Shown in pieces: positions 9,853 through 19,750 of a DNA stretch of 64,000 nucleotides. This DNA comes from Rhizobiaceae bacterium. Its GTDB lineage: Bacteria; Pseudomonadota; Alphaproteobacteria; Rhizobiales; Rhizobiaceae. The stretch lies in contig JANQKQ010000009.1 in the NCBI GenBank assembly GCA_028281105.1, positions 1-64,000 of the forward strand, written 5' to 3'. Position 1 is the first letter of the stretch. Each line of letters opens with the position of its first letter. The notes beneath the pieces are model-generated. The model was not told where the DNA came from and ran no database searches. It saw only the letters and a program-made list of their open reading frames with translations. The position numbers and the translations under genes were made by a program.

Positions 9853-11070
9853 TCAGGCCACCGCCCGCGACAGGGCGCATTGCGACCACAAATCGGACAG
9901 CGCGCTGACCAGATGCTCGATGTCGGCGTCGGTGTGCAGCGGCGAAGGCGTGATGCGCAGCCGCTCGGTGCCGCGCGGCACGGTGGGATAATTGATCGGC
10001 TGAACGTAGATCTGATAATTGTCCAGCAGCAGGTCGGAAATCCATTTGCACTTGGCGGCATCGCCGACCATCACCGGCACGATATGGCTGGGATTAGACA
10101 TGTGGGGAATGCCGATTCTGTCCAGCTTGGCGCGAACCTTGGCCACGTTGGCCTGATGCGCGGCCCGCTCGACATCGGAATTCTTCAGATGACGAATACT
10201 GGCCGTCGCGCCCGCGGCCAGCGCCGGCGGCAACGCGGTGGTGAAGATGAAACCCGAGGCATAGCTGCGCACGAAATCGCACAACGCAGTTGAAGCGGCG
10301 ATGTAGCCGCCCATCACCCCGAACGCCTTGCCCAGCGTGCCCTCGATCACGTCGAGCCGGTCCATGACGCCGTCGCGCTCGGCGATGCCGCCGCCGCGCG
10401 GGCCGTACATGCCGACCGCGTGAACCTCGTCGAGATAGGTCAGCGCGCCATGGGCGGCCGCCACGTCGCAAATCTCGTCGATCGGCGCGATGTCGCCATC
10501 CATGGAATAGACCGATTCGAAAGCGACGATCTTTGCCCGCTCCGGCCCAAACTCGGAAAGCTGGCGGTCGAGGTCGGCCGGATCGTTGTGTTTCCAGATG
10601 CGCTTTTCCGCCCGCGAATGGCGGATGCCCTCGATCATCGAGGCGTGGTTGAGCGCGTCTGAGAAGATGACGCAGCCGTCCATCATCGAACCGAGTGTCC
10701 CCAGCGTCGCCCAGTTCGAGATATAGCCGGAGGTGAAGATCAGCGCCGCTTCCTTGCCATGCAGGTCGGCCAGTTCACGCTCCAGCAACACATGAGCGTG
10801 CGTGGTGCCGGAGATGTTGCGGGTTCCCCCGGCCCCAGTGCCGCATGAGTCGATCGTCTCGTGCATCGCGGCGATCACGTCCGCATGCTGCCCCATGCCG
10901 AGATAGTCGTTCGAGCACCAAACGGTGACCGGCTCGGTGCGCCCGTCGACATGGCGCACCGCTTGCGGAAACGCACCGACGGAGCGCTCCAGCTCGGCAA
11001 ACACCCGATAGCGGCCCTCTTCGTGCAGCTCATCGAGCTTTGAGCGAAAAAACCCTTCGAAATCCGTCAA
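9853..11070 (-). CDS. hemA: 5-aminolevulinate synthase
   Basis: 405 residues, the usual length of the alphaproteobacterial enzyme. It condenses glycine and succinyl-CoA to 5-aminolevulinate, the first step of haem synthesis by the Shemin pathway. The PLP lysine is Lys248 in EGTLGKAFG, the same number as in the Rhodobacter enzyme; the family motifs [20 protein letters not shown] and YLDEVHAVG are intact. The start appears to be TTG at 11070. It is monocistronic, convergent with the carboxypeptidase gene and divergent from the second FAD/GcvT gene, with 272 bp between. No Irr or FNR box could be read with confidence upstream. Confidence 0.95.
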   Translation of the reverse strand: MTDFEGFFRSKLDELHEEGRYRVFAELERSVGAFPQAVRHVDGRTEPVTVWCSNDYLGMGQHADVIAAMHETIDSCGTGAGGTRNISGTTHAHVLLERELADLHGKEAALIFTSGYISNWATLGTLGSMMDGCVIFSDALNHASMIEGIRHSRAEKRIWKHNDPADLDRQLSEFGPERAKIVAFESVYSMDGDIAPIDEICDVAAAHGALTYLDEVHAVGMYGPRGGGIAERDGVMDRLDVIEGTLGKAFGVMGGYIAASTALCDFVRSYASGFIFTTALPPALAAGATASIRHLKNSDVERAAHQANVAKVRAKLDRIGIPHMSNPSHIVPVMVGDAAKCKWISDLLLDNYQIYVQPINYPTVPRGTERLRITPSPLHTDADIEHLVSALSDLWSQCALSRAVA

Positions 11071-11342
11071 AGCACCCGTTCCCTGTTGCTGCGCGGCCTG
11101 GTCGCCCTGCCGCTTCCAGATTGGATTTATTCCAATTCAAGTCTGCGGCCAATATGCGTCTGCGATGACCAAATTGCAAAACAACAAAACCAATCTCTCC
11201 CGAGACATAGGCGCGCAGGCTTCCGCCCCGCCTTCCATGTCGTTTGTCAGCCCGAATTGGCGCAACTGCGCGTGGACAATCGCGCGCTTGCCATCATTTT
11301 TGCCACTCGAAGCACGGTCGCCATGATCTAGGTCAAAAACTC

Positions 11343-13763
11343 ATGCGTACACATGCTCGCGCTGTGATCATCGGAGGCGGCCTGATCGGCTGCTCGGTGG
11401 CCTATCACCTGGCCAAGCTCGGCTGGAAGGACGTGGTCCTGCTGGAGCGCGACGAGTTGACGTCCGGCTCTACCTGGCACGCGGCGGCCAACATTCACGG
11501 CCTGCACGACCACAACAACATCTCACGGCTGCAATATTACACCATGCGGCTCTACGCCGACCTAGAGAAAGAGACCGGCCAGAGCTGCGGCATCTTCCGC
11601 ACCGGTTCGCTCTATCTGGCCCAGACGCACGATCGCGAGCACCAGTTGCGCATCCAGGCGGCCAAGGCGAGATATTTCGGCATCGACTTCCACGAAATCT
11701 CGCGCGCCGAAGCCCACCAGCTCCATCCCCTGGTCAACTTCGACGATATCCGCTGCATCATGCTCGAGCCCGATGGCGGCAACGTCGACCCTTCCGGCGT
11801 CACCCATGCCTATGCGCAAGGAGCCCGCGCCATGGGCGTTGAAGTTCACCGCTTCACCCCGGTGACCGCCACCACCCAGCGCGCCGACGGCGGCTGGGAT
11901 GTAGAGACCTCGGCCGGCAGCATCCAGGCCGAAGTGGTCGTGAACGCCGCAGGTCTATGGGCGCGCGAGGTCGCCAATCTGGCCGGTTTCGAGCTGCCGC
12001 TGATGACCATGGAGCATCAATATTTCGTCACCGAGCCGATCGCCGAAATCGAAGCGCTGGACCGCCGCCTGCCTTCCGTGGCCGACCGCGACGGCGAGTA
12101 CTATCTGCGCCAGGAGGGGCTGGGCCTGCTGGTCGGCGCCTATGAGAAGGACGGCCGATTCTGGGCCGAGGACGGCACGCCGGCCGATTTCGGCCACGAG
12201 CTGCTGCCCGACGAACTCGAACGTATCGAGGAAAACGTGATGCGCGCGTGCGAGCGCGTGCCGGCGTTGGGCGAGGCCGGCATCAAGCGGGTGATCAACG
12301 GGCCGATGATCTGGTCGCCCGACGCCGCCGCTCTGTTCGGGCCGGTGCCGGAACTGAAAAATTACTATTGCTGCAACGGCATCATTCCCGGCTTCAGCCA
12401 GTCCGGCGGGCTCGGCCTGCTGCTGGCCCAGTGGATCGTCGAAGGCGAACCCGAGTTCGACCTGTTCGCATGGGACCTGGCCCGCTACGGCGACTGGGTG
12501 GTCAAATCCTACGTCAAGGCCCGCGCCCTGGACTGCTACTCCCATCGCTTCAAGATCCACTTTCCTTACGAGGAACGCGATGCCGGGCGGCCGCTCAGGA
12601 CCCGGCCGGTCTACGAACGTCAAAAGCAAATGGGCGCCGTGTTCGGCTTCAGCTACGGCTGGGAACACCCGCTCTGGTTCGCGCCCGAAGGCACCGCGCC
12701 TGTCGAGGAATACGGCTTCGAGCGGCAGAACTGGTTCGAGCCGGTGGCCAGCGAGTGCACCGCACTGCGCAACGCCGTGGGCATCATCGACATCTCCAAC
12801 TTCGGCAAGTACCGCATCCAGGGCGACGGCGCGGGCGAATGGCTCGACCGGGTCGTCGCCAACCGGGTGCCGGATGAGATCGGGCGCAGTTGCCTGGCCC
12901 CGCTGATCGGCGCGCGCGGCGGCATCGCCGGCGACTTCACCGTCACCAGGCTGGGGGATGACGACTTCCTGATGGTCGGCTCGGGCATCGCCGAGCGCTA
13001 CCACAAGCGCTTCTTCGACGCGGTGCCCAGACCGTCCGGCGTGTCGATGCAATCGACCAGCGATGCGCTTGCGGGCTTCAACGTCGCCGGGCCGAAATCG
13101 CGCGAGTTGCTCGCCCGGCTGACCAACGAGGACCTGTCGAACGAATCATTCCCCTTCATGCGGGCCAGGCAAATGACGGTGGCCGGCATCAGCGCGATCG
13201 CCTTGAGAGTATCGTTCACCGGCGATCTCGGATGGGAACTCTACGTGGAGGAGGATCGCCAGGCCGATCTCTACGACGCCTTGCTGGAAGCCGGCGCCGA
13301 CCTGGGTGCGCGTGCGGTGGGCTCGCGCGCGCTGCTCAGCCTGCGGGTGGAGAAGGGCTACGGCAGCTGGGGTCGCGAATATTCGCCGGAATACTGGCCC
13401 CAGGAAGTGGGCCTCGACCGGCTGATCAAGCTGGACAAGGGCGACTTCCTCGGCCGCGAGGCCTACCTGAAGATCAAGGACAACCCGCCGCGCGAAAAGC
13501 TGGTCGTGCTGGAGGTGGAAACCACCAACGCCGACGCATCCGGTGGCGAGCCCGTATTCACGCCCGACGGCGCCCCGGTTGGACGGGTCAGTTCCGGCGC
13601 CTATGGCCATTCGGTTAGCGCGTCCATTGCGCTGTGTTTCATCAAGACCGAGCACATCAAACCCGGCGCGCAGTTCAACGTGGCGATCCTGGGCCAGCCC
13701 CATCGCGCGCGGCTGCTCGACGAACCGCCTTTCGATCCCGCCGGCGCGAGACTGCGTGCCTGA
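11343..13763 (+). CDS. FAD-dependent oxidoreductase/GcvT fusion, dimethylglycine or sarcosine dehydrogenase-like (paralogue 2)
   Basis: 806 residues with the same architecture as the gene at 4614: GGGLIGCSVAYHL dinucleotide-binding motif, SGSTWHAA with candidate covalent-flavin His46, DAO domain, FAO_M linker, GcvT and GcvT C-terminal domains. The two proteins align along their whole length but differ clearly, for example NIHGLHDHNN against GGFHTLNADTN after the flavin histidine, so substrates may differ. Start ATG 11343 has only a weak AGGTC upstream. The DddP-like gene follows 25 bp downstream on the same strand, suggesting co-transcription and a shared role in breakdown of methylated osmolytes. 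That link is inference. Confidence 0.9.
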   Translation: MRTHARAVIIGGGLIGCSVAYHLAKLGWKDVVLLERDELTSGSTWHAAANIHGLHDHNNISRLQYYTMRLYADLEKETGQSCGIFRTGSLYLAQTHDREHQLRIQAAKARYFGIDFHEISRAEAHQLHPLVNFDDIRCIMLEPDGGNVDPSGVTHAYAQGARAMGVEVHRFTPVTATTQRADGGWDVETSAGSIQAEVVVNAAGLWAREVANLAGFELPLMTMEHQYFVTEPIAEIEALDRRLPSVADRDGEYYLRQEGLGLLVGAYEKDGRFWAEDGTPADFGHELLPDELERIEENVMRACERVPALGEAGIKRVINGPMIWSPDAAALFGPVPELKNYYCCNGIIPGFSQSGGLGLLLAQWIVEGEPEFDLFAWDLARYGDWVVKSYVKARALDCYSHRFKIHFPYEERDAGRPLRTRPVYERQKQMGAVFGFSYGWEHPLWFAPEGTAPVEEYGFERQNWFEPVASECTALRNAVGIIDISNFGKYRIQGDGAGEWLDRVVANRVPDEIGRSCLAPLIGARGGIAGDFTVTRLGDDDFLMVGSGIAERYHKRFFDAVPRPSGVSMQSTSDALAGFNVAGPKSRELLARLTNEDLSNESFPFMRARQMTVAGISAIALRVSFTGDLGWELYVEEDRQADLYDALLEAGADLGARAVGSRALLSLRVEKGYGSWGREYSPEYWPQEVGLDRLIKLDKGDFLGREAYLKIKDNPPREKLVVLEVETTNADASGGEPVFTPDGAPVGRVSSGAYGHSVSASIALCFIKTEHIKPGAQFNVAILGQPHRARLLDEPPFDPAGARLRA

Positions 13764-13788
13764 CCAACCCGGAAACGAGCAACGCGCC

Positions 13789-15123
13789 ATGGCTGACAGC
13801 CCACACTCGATCCCCGACCCGAAGATCAACCCGGCCAGTCGCGCACCCCGCGTCAAGCCGGACGGCTCGCCGCACGACAATGACCGCGTGGAGATCGGGC
13901 CGACCGAACTCGCATTCGCCGAATGGGCGCAAGCCGGCCTCGAAGCCCCGAACCTCGACGCCATGCGCCGCTATCGCCTCGATCGCATCACCGCCGCGCT
14001 CAACGCCCGCGACCTGCCGGCGGTGTTGCTGTTCGACCCGTTGTCGATCCGCTACGCCACCGACACCACCAACATGCAGCTATGGAACGCTCATAATCCG
14101 TTCCGCGCCTGCATGGTGTTCGCCGACGGCCATATGGTGTTGTGGGACTACGGTCTTCAGCCGCATCTGTCCGCCTTCAACACGCTGGTGAGCGAGGTGC
14201 GCACCGGCGGCGCGTTCTTCTACTTCACCACCGGCCAGCGCACCGAAGAAAAAGCGGCCGCCTTCGCCGGCCAGGTCGTCGATCTGCTGCGCGAACGCGC
14301 CGGCGGCGACAATCGGGTCGCCGTCGACAAGATGCAGATCGCCGGGGTGCGGGCCTTCGACGCGGCCGGTATCGAAATCCATGATGGCGAGGAACTGATC
14401 GAGCACGTACGTGCGATCAAGGGGCCCGATGAGATCAAGGCGATGCGATGCGCCATCCACGCCTGCGAGCAATCGATCGCGGAAATGCGCGAGGCAACCC
14501 GGCCCGGCATCAGCGAAAACGACGTGTGGGCCGAACTGCACAAGGCCAATATCCGCCGCGGCGGCGAATGGATCGAGACCCGGCTGCTGTCGTCAGGCCC
14601 GCGCACCAATCCCTGGTTCGCCGAATGCGGGCCGCGCGTCATCGGCGAGGACGAGCTGCTGGCCTTCGACACCGACCTGATCGGCTGCTACGGCATGTGC
14701 ACCGACATTTCGCGCACCTGGTTCATCGGCGACGGCCGCCCGACCAACCGCCAGCGCGACATGCACCAGGTCGCCTACGAGCACATCATGACCAACGCCG
14801 AACTGGTCAGGCCCGGCGCCACGTTTCGCGAGCTGAGCGAAGGCGGGCATCAGTTGCCCGACAAATACATGCCGCAGCGCTACGGCTCGCGCTTCCACGG
14901 CGTCGGCCTGTGCGACGAATGGCCGTCGATCAAGCATCCTGTCGACTGGGTCGAACGCGGCTATACAGGCGAGCTGCAGGCCGGCATGATGTTGTGCGTG
15001 GAAGCCTATATCGGCGAAGTGGGCGGGCCTGACGGCATCAAGCTGGAAGACCAGCTTCTGGTCACCGAAACCGGGTTCGAGAACCTGACCCGCTGTCCGT
15101 TCGATCCCAAACTGATGGCCTGA
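13789..15123 (+). CDS. M24-family metalloenzyme, DddP-like (DMSP lyase candidate)
   Basis: 444 residues, the length of DddP. The creatinase-type amino-terminal domain contains NMQLWNAHNPFRA (95-107), and the pita-bread domain carries the complete metal ligand set Asp294, Asp296, Asp306, His370, Glu405 and Glu420 (FDTDLIG, HGVGLCDEW, LCVEA, KLEDQ). Tyr365 and Asp376 sit where DddP has the residues implicated in catalysis. DddP cleaves dimethylsulfoniopropionate to dimethylsulfide and acrylate; I recognise the sequence as DddP-like from memory. Other M24 relatives (creatinase, ectoine hydrolase, Xaa-Pro peptidase) are alternatives, but the NMQLWNAHNPFRA and LCDEWP stretches favour DddP. It lies between a demethylating dehydrogenase gene and a PLP decarboxylase gene, all on one strand. 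Confidence 0.75.
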   Translation: MADSPHSIPDPKINPASRAPRVKPDGSPHDNDRVEIGPTELAFAEWAQAGLEAPNLDAMRRYRLDRITAALNARDLPAVLLFDPLSIRYATDTTNMQLWNAHNPFRACMVFADGHMVLWDYGLQPHLSAFNTLVSEVRTGGAFFYFTTGQRTEEKAAAFAGQVVDLLRERAGGDNRVAVDKMQIAGVRAFDAAGIEIHDGEELIEHVRAIKGPDEIKAMRCAIHACEQSIAEMREATRPGISENDVWAELHKANIRRGGEWIETRLLSSGPRTNPWFAECGPRVIGEDELLAFDTDLIGCYGMCTDISRTWFIGDGRPTNRQRDMHQVAYEHIMTNAELVRPGATFRELSEGGHQLPDKYMPQRYGSRFHGVGLCDEWPSIKHPVDWVERGYTGELQAGMMLCVEAYIGEVGGPDGIKLEDQLLVTETGFENLTRCPFDPKLMA

Positions 15124-15146
15124 GGCCGTCGCAACGAAAGCACGAG

Positions 15147-16574
15147 ATGAACGAGTTCGATTTTCGCCAGTGGTCGCATAAAGCCGCCGACTGGTCGGCC
15201 GACTATCTGGAAGGCATTGGTGACCGGCCGGTGCGACCGCGCGTGACCCCCGGCGACATCGCCGCACAAATCCCGCCCTCCCCGCCGGAAACCGGCCAGG
15301 CGATGGAGGAGATCTTCGCCGATTTCGAATCCCTCATCCCCGGCGCGATGACCCACTGGCAGCACCCGCGCTTCTTCGCCTATTTCCCCTCCAACGCCGC
15401 GCCGGCGGCGATGGTCGCCGAGCAACTGGTCACCACCATGGCCGCCCAGTGCATGCTGTGGCAGACCTCGCCGGCGGCGACCGAACTGGAAATCGCCATG
15501 GTCGACTGGCTGCGCCAGGCCGTCGGCCTGCCTAACGGGTTCAAGGGCGTGTTCCAGGACACCGCATCGTCGGCGACCTTGTGCGCGGTGCTGACGATGC
15601 GCGAACGGGCACTCGAGTGGACCGGGAACCAGACCGGGCTGGCCGGCGGCAAACGGCTGCGCATCTACGCGTCGACGCGAACCCACTCCTCGATCGACAA
15701 GGCGGCATGGATCGCCGGCATCGGCCAGGACAATCTGGTGAAGATAGCAACCGACGATTCTCCCGGCGGCACGTTCGCCATGGACGCGACTGCGCTCAAG
15801 CAGGCGGTCGCCGAGGACCGCGCCGCCGGTCACCTGCCCGCCGGCATCATCATCTGCGTCGGCGGCACGTCGATCGGCGCCTGTGACAACGTCGCGGAAA
15901 TCTGCGCCATCGCCAAGGAGGAAGGCCTGTACACCCACCTGGACGCCGCCTGGGCCGGGTCGGCGATGATCTGCCCGGAGTTCCGTCATCTGTGGGCCGG
16001 GGCGGAGGAAGCGGATTCCATCGTGCTCAACCCGCACAAATGGTTGGGCTCGGGCATAGAATGTTCCGCCCACTTTCTGCGCGATCCCGCGCCCCTGCTC
16101 AACACCATGGCGATCCGGCCGGAATATCTCAAAACCTACGGCCAGGACGAGATCGTCAACTTCTCGGAATGGTCGGTGCAACTGGGCCGCCGCTTCCGGG
16201 CCCTGAAGGTCTGGTTCTTGTTGAGGGCCTACGGCCTGGAAGGGCTGCGCGCGCGCATCCGCAACCACGTGGCGTGGACTGTAAAGCTGGCCGAGCGGCT
16301 GGCGGTCGAGCCCGATTTCGAGATCACCACGCCGCCCATCCTGTCGCTGTTCACGTTTAAATATCGCCCCGACGCGGCCGATAACCTCGACGCGCTGAAC
16401 CGTCGGCTGATCGAGGCGATCAACGACGACGGGCGGATTTATCTCACCCAGACGGACTTCGAAGGCTCTCAGGTGATCCGTTTCTCCGCCGGCCAGTTCG
16501 ATACGCGCGAGGCGGATGTGGACATCGCGTTCGACGTGATCACCCAGGTGGCCCGGGGGATGGGGACGGGCTGA
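15147..16574 (+). CDS. PLP-dependent group II decarboxylase (aromatic-L-amino-acid decarboxylase-like)
   Basis: 475 residues. It has the aromatic amino acid decarboxylase fold with HPRFFAYFPS near residues 73-82, the HLDAAWAG motif at 264-271 and the PLP lysine Lys298 in LNPHKWLG. These enzymes remove the carboxyl group from tryptophan, tyrosine, DOPA, phenylalanine or related substrates to give amines; the substrate is not predictable here. It starts 23 bp after the DddP-like stop on the same strand, so it is probably co-transcribed with the upstream catabolic genes. Why an amino acid decarboxylase belongs to that unit is unclear. Confidence 0.85.
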   Translation: MNEFDFRQWSHKAADWSADYLEGIGDRPVRPRVTPGDIAAQIPPSPPETGQAMEEIFADFESLIPGAMTHWQHPRFFAYFPSNAAPAAMVAEQLVTTMAAQCMLWQTSPAATELEIAMVDWLRQAVGLPNGFKGVFQDTASSATLCAVLTMRERALEWTGNQTGLAGGKRLRIYASTRTHSSIDKAAWIAGIGQDNLVKIATDDSPGGTFAMDATALKQAVAEDRAAGHLPAGIIICVGGTSIGACDNVAEICAIAKEEGLYTHLDAAWAGSAMICPEFRHLWAGAEEADSIVLNPHKWLGSGIECSAHFLRDPAPLLNTMAIRPEYLKTYGQDEIVNFSEWSVQLGRRFRALKVWFLLRAYGLEGLRARIRNHVAWTVKLAERLAVEPDFEITTPPILSLFTFKYRPDAADNLDALNRRLIEAINDDGRIYLTQTDFEGSQVIRFSAGQFDTREADVDIAFDVITQVARGMGTG

Positions 16575-16880
16575 TTGCGATTGCTGTCGCATCCTTGGTC
16601 CCTACACCCCATCGTCCTTGGTCCCTACACCTCATCATCCTCGCCACCGCTCCTGCGTCATCCTCGCCCTTGTGGCGAGGATCTGATCCGGTGAACGGCA
16701 ATCCGCAGCGGTGGACAGGGGGTTGGATCCCCGGGACAAGCCCGAGGATGACGGAAGAGAGGGTGGTGGCCCCGCAGCGCCACCCCCACTCCATCACCCA
16801 GGCCTTCGCCGGGGTGACGGGAGAATGGATGGCCTACGATGACATTAACGTAAGCGACCCTGCCCAAAGGCGGGTGGGAG
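16575..16880. repeat. Convergent intergenic region with REP-like element copy 2 and a 17-bp direct repeat
   Basis: No gene is seen here. A 17-bp sequence TCCTTGGTCCCTACACC occurs at 16592 and again at 16615. A REP-like element follows at about 16656-16753: CGTCATCCTCGCCCTTGTGG..., a variable middle, then GGGACAAGCCCGAGGATGACG. It separates the convergent decarboxylase and uup genes, as the copy at 7086 does for its neighbours. Confidence 0.7.
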
Positions 16881-18683
16881 TTATCCCCCCACCTCCCGCA
16901 GCGTCTCCAGCTCCAGCCATTCGTCTTCCGCTGCCGCAAGCGTGGCCTCGCGTTCGGCCAGGGCTTCGGCCCAGGTTTCGAACTTCTTGCGATCCTGCGC
17001 GTAGAGTTCGGGATCCGACAACGCATTCTTCAGCCGGTCGATTTCGAATTCAAGCCGCTCCATGCGCTCGGGAAGCGTATCCAGCGCGTGTTTCTGCGCG
17101 AAGGTGAGCTTGCCGGCGGCCGGCGGTGCCGGCTCGTTGCGCTTCTTGGCTTTGGCAGGCCTGTTCGCCCTCGCCGAGGGCCGTAGTTCAGGCACGTTGC
17201 CGCGCTGCGCCAGCATGTCCGAATAGCCGCCGGCGTATTCCACCCAGCGCCCGTCGCCCTCGGCGGCGATGACGCAGGTGCAGACCCGGTCGAGAAAATC
17301 ACGGTCGTGCGCAATCACGATCACCGTGCCTTCATAGTCGGCGATGCGCTCCTGCAGCAGGTCCAGGGTCTCCAGGTCGAGATCGTTGGTCGGCTCGTCG
17401 AGGATCAGCAGGTTGGACGGGTGGCGGAAGCCGCGCGCCAGCATCAGCCTGGCGCGCTCGCCGCCGGAAAGCGCACGGATCGGAGTGGTGATCTGCTCGG
17501 GCAGGAACAGGAAGTCACGCATATAGCCCATCACGTGGCGGCGCCCCTCGCCCACCGCGACCATGTCGCCGCCGCCGTCGGTGAGCGCGTCTTTCAACGT
17601 CCAGTCGGGCGACAGGCTTTCGCGCATCTGGTCGATCAGGAGAATGTCCAGATTGACGCCGAGCTTGACCGTGCCCTTGTCGGGCTTCGTCTTGCCGACG
17701 ATCAGGTTGGCCAGCGTCGTCTTGCCGCTGCCGTTCGCTCCTACCAGGCCCACCCGGTCACCGCGCCGGATGATCGTGGAGAAATCGCTGACGACCGGCT
17801 TGTCGCCCCACGACTTCGACACGCCGATCACCTTGGCCACCAGCCTGCCCGAGACCTCGCCCTCGGCGACGGTGAGCTTGACGCCCGGCTCGACCCGACG
17901 CTCGGTGGCCTTTTCGCGCTTGAGCTGGTGCAGTTCCTTCAACCGCCGCACGTTGCGCCGTCGCCGGCCGGTGACGCCGTAGCGAATCCAATGCTCCTCG
18001 CGGACGATCTTGCGGCCCAGCTTGTGGCGTTCGCTATCTTCGCGCGCCAGCGCCTCGTCGCGCCAGTCCTCGAATGCGGCGAAGCCTTTATTGAGCGGCC
18101 GGGCGCGGCCGCGATCGAGCCACACGGTCTTCTGCGACAGGGTCTGCACAAAGCGCCGGTCGTGGCTGATGATCACCATCGCCTGCCGGCAGCGGCCCAG
18201 ATGCTCCTCCAGCCATTCGATCGCCGGCAGGTCGAGATGATTGGTCGGCTCGTCTAGGAGCAGAATATCGGGCTGCGGCGCCAAGGTGCGCGCCAGCGCC
18301 GCGCGGCGGGCCTCGCCGCCGGAAAGGGTCGTCGTGGGTCCATCCGGATCGAGGCCCAGCGCCTCCAGCAACAACGTGACCTGGTGGGGATCGTCGCCGG
18401 GCGCCAGCCCGGCCCGTACATAATCGGCGATGGTCGCGAACGAGGACAGGTCCGGCTCCTGCGGCAGATAGCGCATCGTGGTGCCCGGCTGGACGAACCG
18501 CTCGCCGCGGTCGGCCTCCAGTTGGCCGGCGATGATGCGCAGCAGCGTCGACTTGCCCGACCCGTTGCGGCCCACCAGGGCCAATCGGTCACCCGCCTCG
18601 ATCGACAGCTCCGCGCCTTCCAGCAGCGCCGTGCCGCCGAAGTTGAGATGGATATCGTCGAGAAACAGGATCGGTGGCGCCAT
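16881..18683 (-). CDS. uup: ABC-F family ATPase, Uup-like
   Basis: 600 residues with two ABC ATPase domains and no membrane segment. Domain 1 has GRNGSGKST, LSGGEARRA and LLDEPTNHLDL; domain 2 has GANGSGKTT, LSGGERARL and LDEPTNDLDL. A coiled-coil C-terminal tail (about 525-600, rich in Glu/Arg) is the feature that separates Uup from EttA and YheS. ABC-F proteins act on the ribosome, and Uup is also linked to DNA branch processing and transposon precise excision in E. coli. It starts 16 bp after the TauE-like stop upstream on the same strand, so the two are probably one transcript. Confidence 0.9.
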   Translation of the reverse strand: MAPPILFLDDIHLNFGGTALLEGAELSIEAGDRLALVGRNGSGKSTLLRIIAGQLEADRGERFVQPGTTMRYLPQEPDLSSFATIADYVRAGLAPGDDPHQVTLLLEALGLDPDGPTTTLSGGEARRAALARTLAPQPDILLLDEPTNHLDLPAIEWLEEHLGRCRQAMVIISHDRRFVQTLSQKTVWLDRGRARPLNKGFAAFEDWRDEALAREDSERHKLGRKIVREEHWIRYGVTGRRRRNVRRLKELHQLKREKATERRVEPGVKLTVAEGEVSGRLVAKVIGVSKSWGDKPVVSDFSTIIRRGDRVGLVGANGSGKTTLANLIVGKTKPDKGTVKLGVNLDILLIDQMRESLSPDWTLKDALTDGGGDMVAVGEGRRHVMGYMRDFLFLPEQITTPIRALSGGERARLMLARGFRHPSNLLILDEPTNDLDLETLDLLQERIADYEGTVIVIAHDRDFLDRVCTCVIAAEGDGRWVEYAGGYSDMLAQRGNVPELRPSARANRPAKAKKRNEPAPPAAGKLTFAQKHALDTLPERMERLEFEIDRLKNALSDPELYAQDRKKFETWAEALAEREATLAAAEDEWLELETLREVGG

Positions 18684-18699
18684 GGCTCGCTTAGCGCCC

Positions 18700-19458
18700 C
18701 TAGCGGAACAGATAGTAGACCGACAGGAACAGGCCGAACGCGATCACGAAGTTCTTCAGCCAGGCCTGCGGCACCTTGTGCGCGATCGAGGCGACACTGT
18801 AACCGCCGATGGTCGCCCCCGCCATCATGACGAGCGCGTGCGGCCAAGAGATCAGCCCGCCGAAGGCGAAGATGATCACGCCCAGCAGGGTCACCGCCGC
18901 CAAGGTGAAGTTTTTGAGCGCGTTGGCCTGGTGGAAGTTGGAGAAGCCCATGATCGCCAGCACCGAGAGCACGATCACGCCGGCGCCGGCGCCGAAATAG
19001 CCGCTATAGATCGAAAACGCGAACAACACCGTCTTGCCGATCCAGCCGGACTTCATCGCCTGAGCCACTTCCGGCCACCGCGCCAGCCAGCCGTTGAAGC
19101 GCGCGCCGAACGCATACATGATCGTAGCGGCGAAGATGAGAAACGGGATGATGTCGAGAAACAGCGCGTCGGAACTGGCCAGCAACAGCCCGGAGCCGAC
19201 CGCGCTTCCCACCAACGAGATGGCGGTGAACACCCACACCTGCCGGCCCAGCGCCTTCAGTTCCTTGCGGTAGGCGGGGAGCGCGGCGGCGTTGCCCGGC
19301 AGCACCGCGACGAAATTCGACGCGTTGGCCACCGTCGGCGGCAGGCCGACGCTCAACAGGATCGGGAACGACAGAAGCGTCGCCCCGCCGGCGATGGCGT
19401 TGACCCCGCCCGCCGCCATGCCGCCCGCCAGCAGCACCAATATCTCGATAAGGCTCAT
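18700..19458 (-). CDS. TauE/SafE family membrane permease
   Basis: 252 residues and about eight hydrophobic segments. The amino-terminal half has GGMAAGGVNAIAGGATLLSFP, the typical first-repeat motif of TauE/SafE (formerly DUF81), and a second repeat starts near SGYFGAGAGVIVLS. Members export sulfite, sulfoacetate or other organic anions across the inner membrane; the substrate is not predictable. ATG start at 19458. It lies just upstream of uup. A link to sulfur metabolism of the nearby DddP-like gene is possible but not supported by adjacency. Confidence 0.88.
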   Translation of the reverse strand: MSLIEILVLLAGGMAAGGVNAIAGGATLLSFPILLSVGLPPTVANASNFVAVLPGNAAALPAYRKELKALGRQVWVFTAISLVGSAVGSGLLLASSDALFLDIIPFLIFAATIMYAFGARFNGWLARWPEVAQAMKSGWIGKTVLFAFSIYSGYFGAGAGVIVLSVLAIMGFSNFHQANALKNFTLAAVTLLGVIIFAFGGLISWPHALVMMAGATIGGYSVASIAHKVPQAWLKNFVIAFGLFLSVYYLFR

Positions 19459-19750
19459 GGATGTCGCTCCCCTCGCCGCACGGGGCTGGCGGGATCAAAT
19501 GAGCCGCACTTGTACACCCGCCGCCGAGCACGGCTCAATCCAAAAAAAGACCGCGACAAACTGCCATAAGCCCGCGTGTTCACTAGACAGCCCAACGCCG
19601 GCCTAATAAGAATCGTTCCAACATGTGTCTGCGCCGGTTTCGCGTTCCGATGAGGGCATCGCCTGCCGGCGCAATTGTTGTGCCGGTTGATCGAAGCAAT
19701 CCGACCGGCGCGGGTGTGGCAAAGCCAATTTGCGAAAGGACGCGAGTGCT

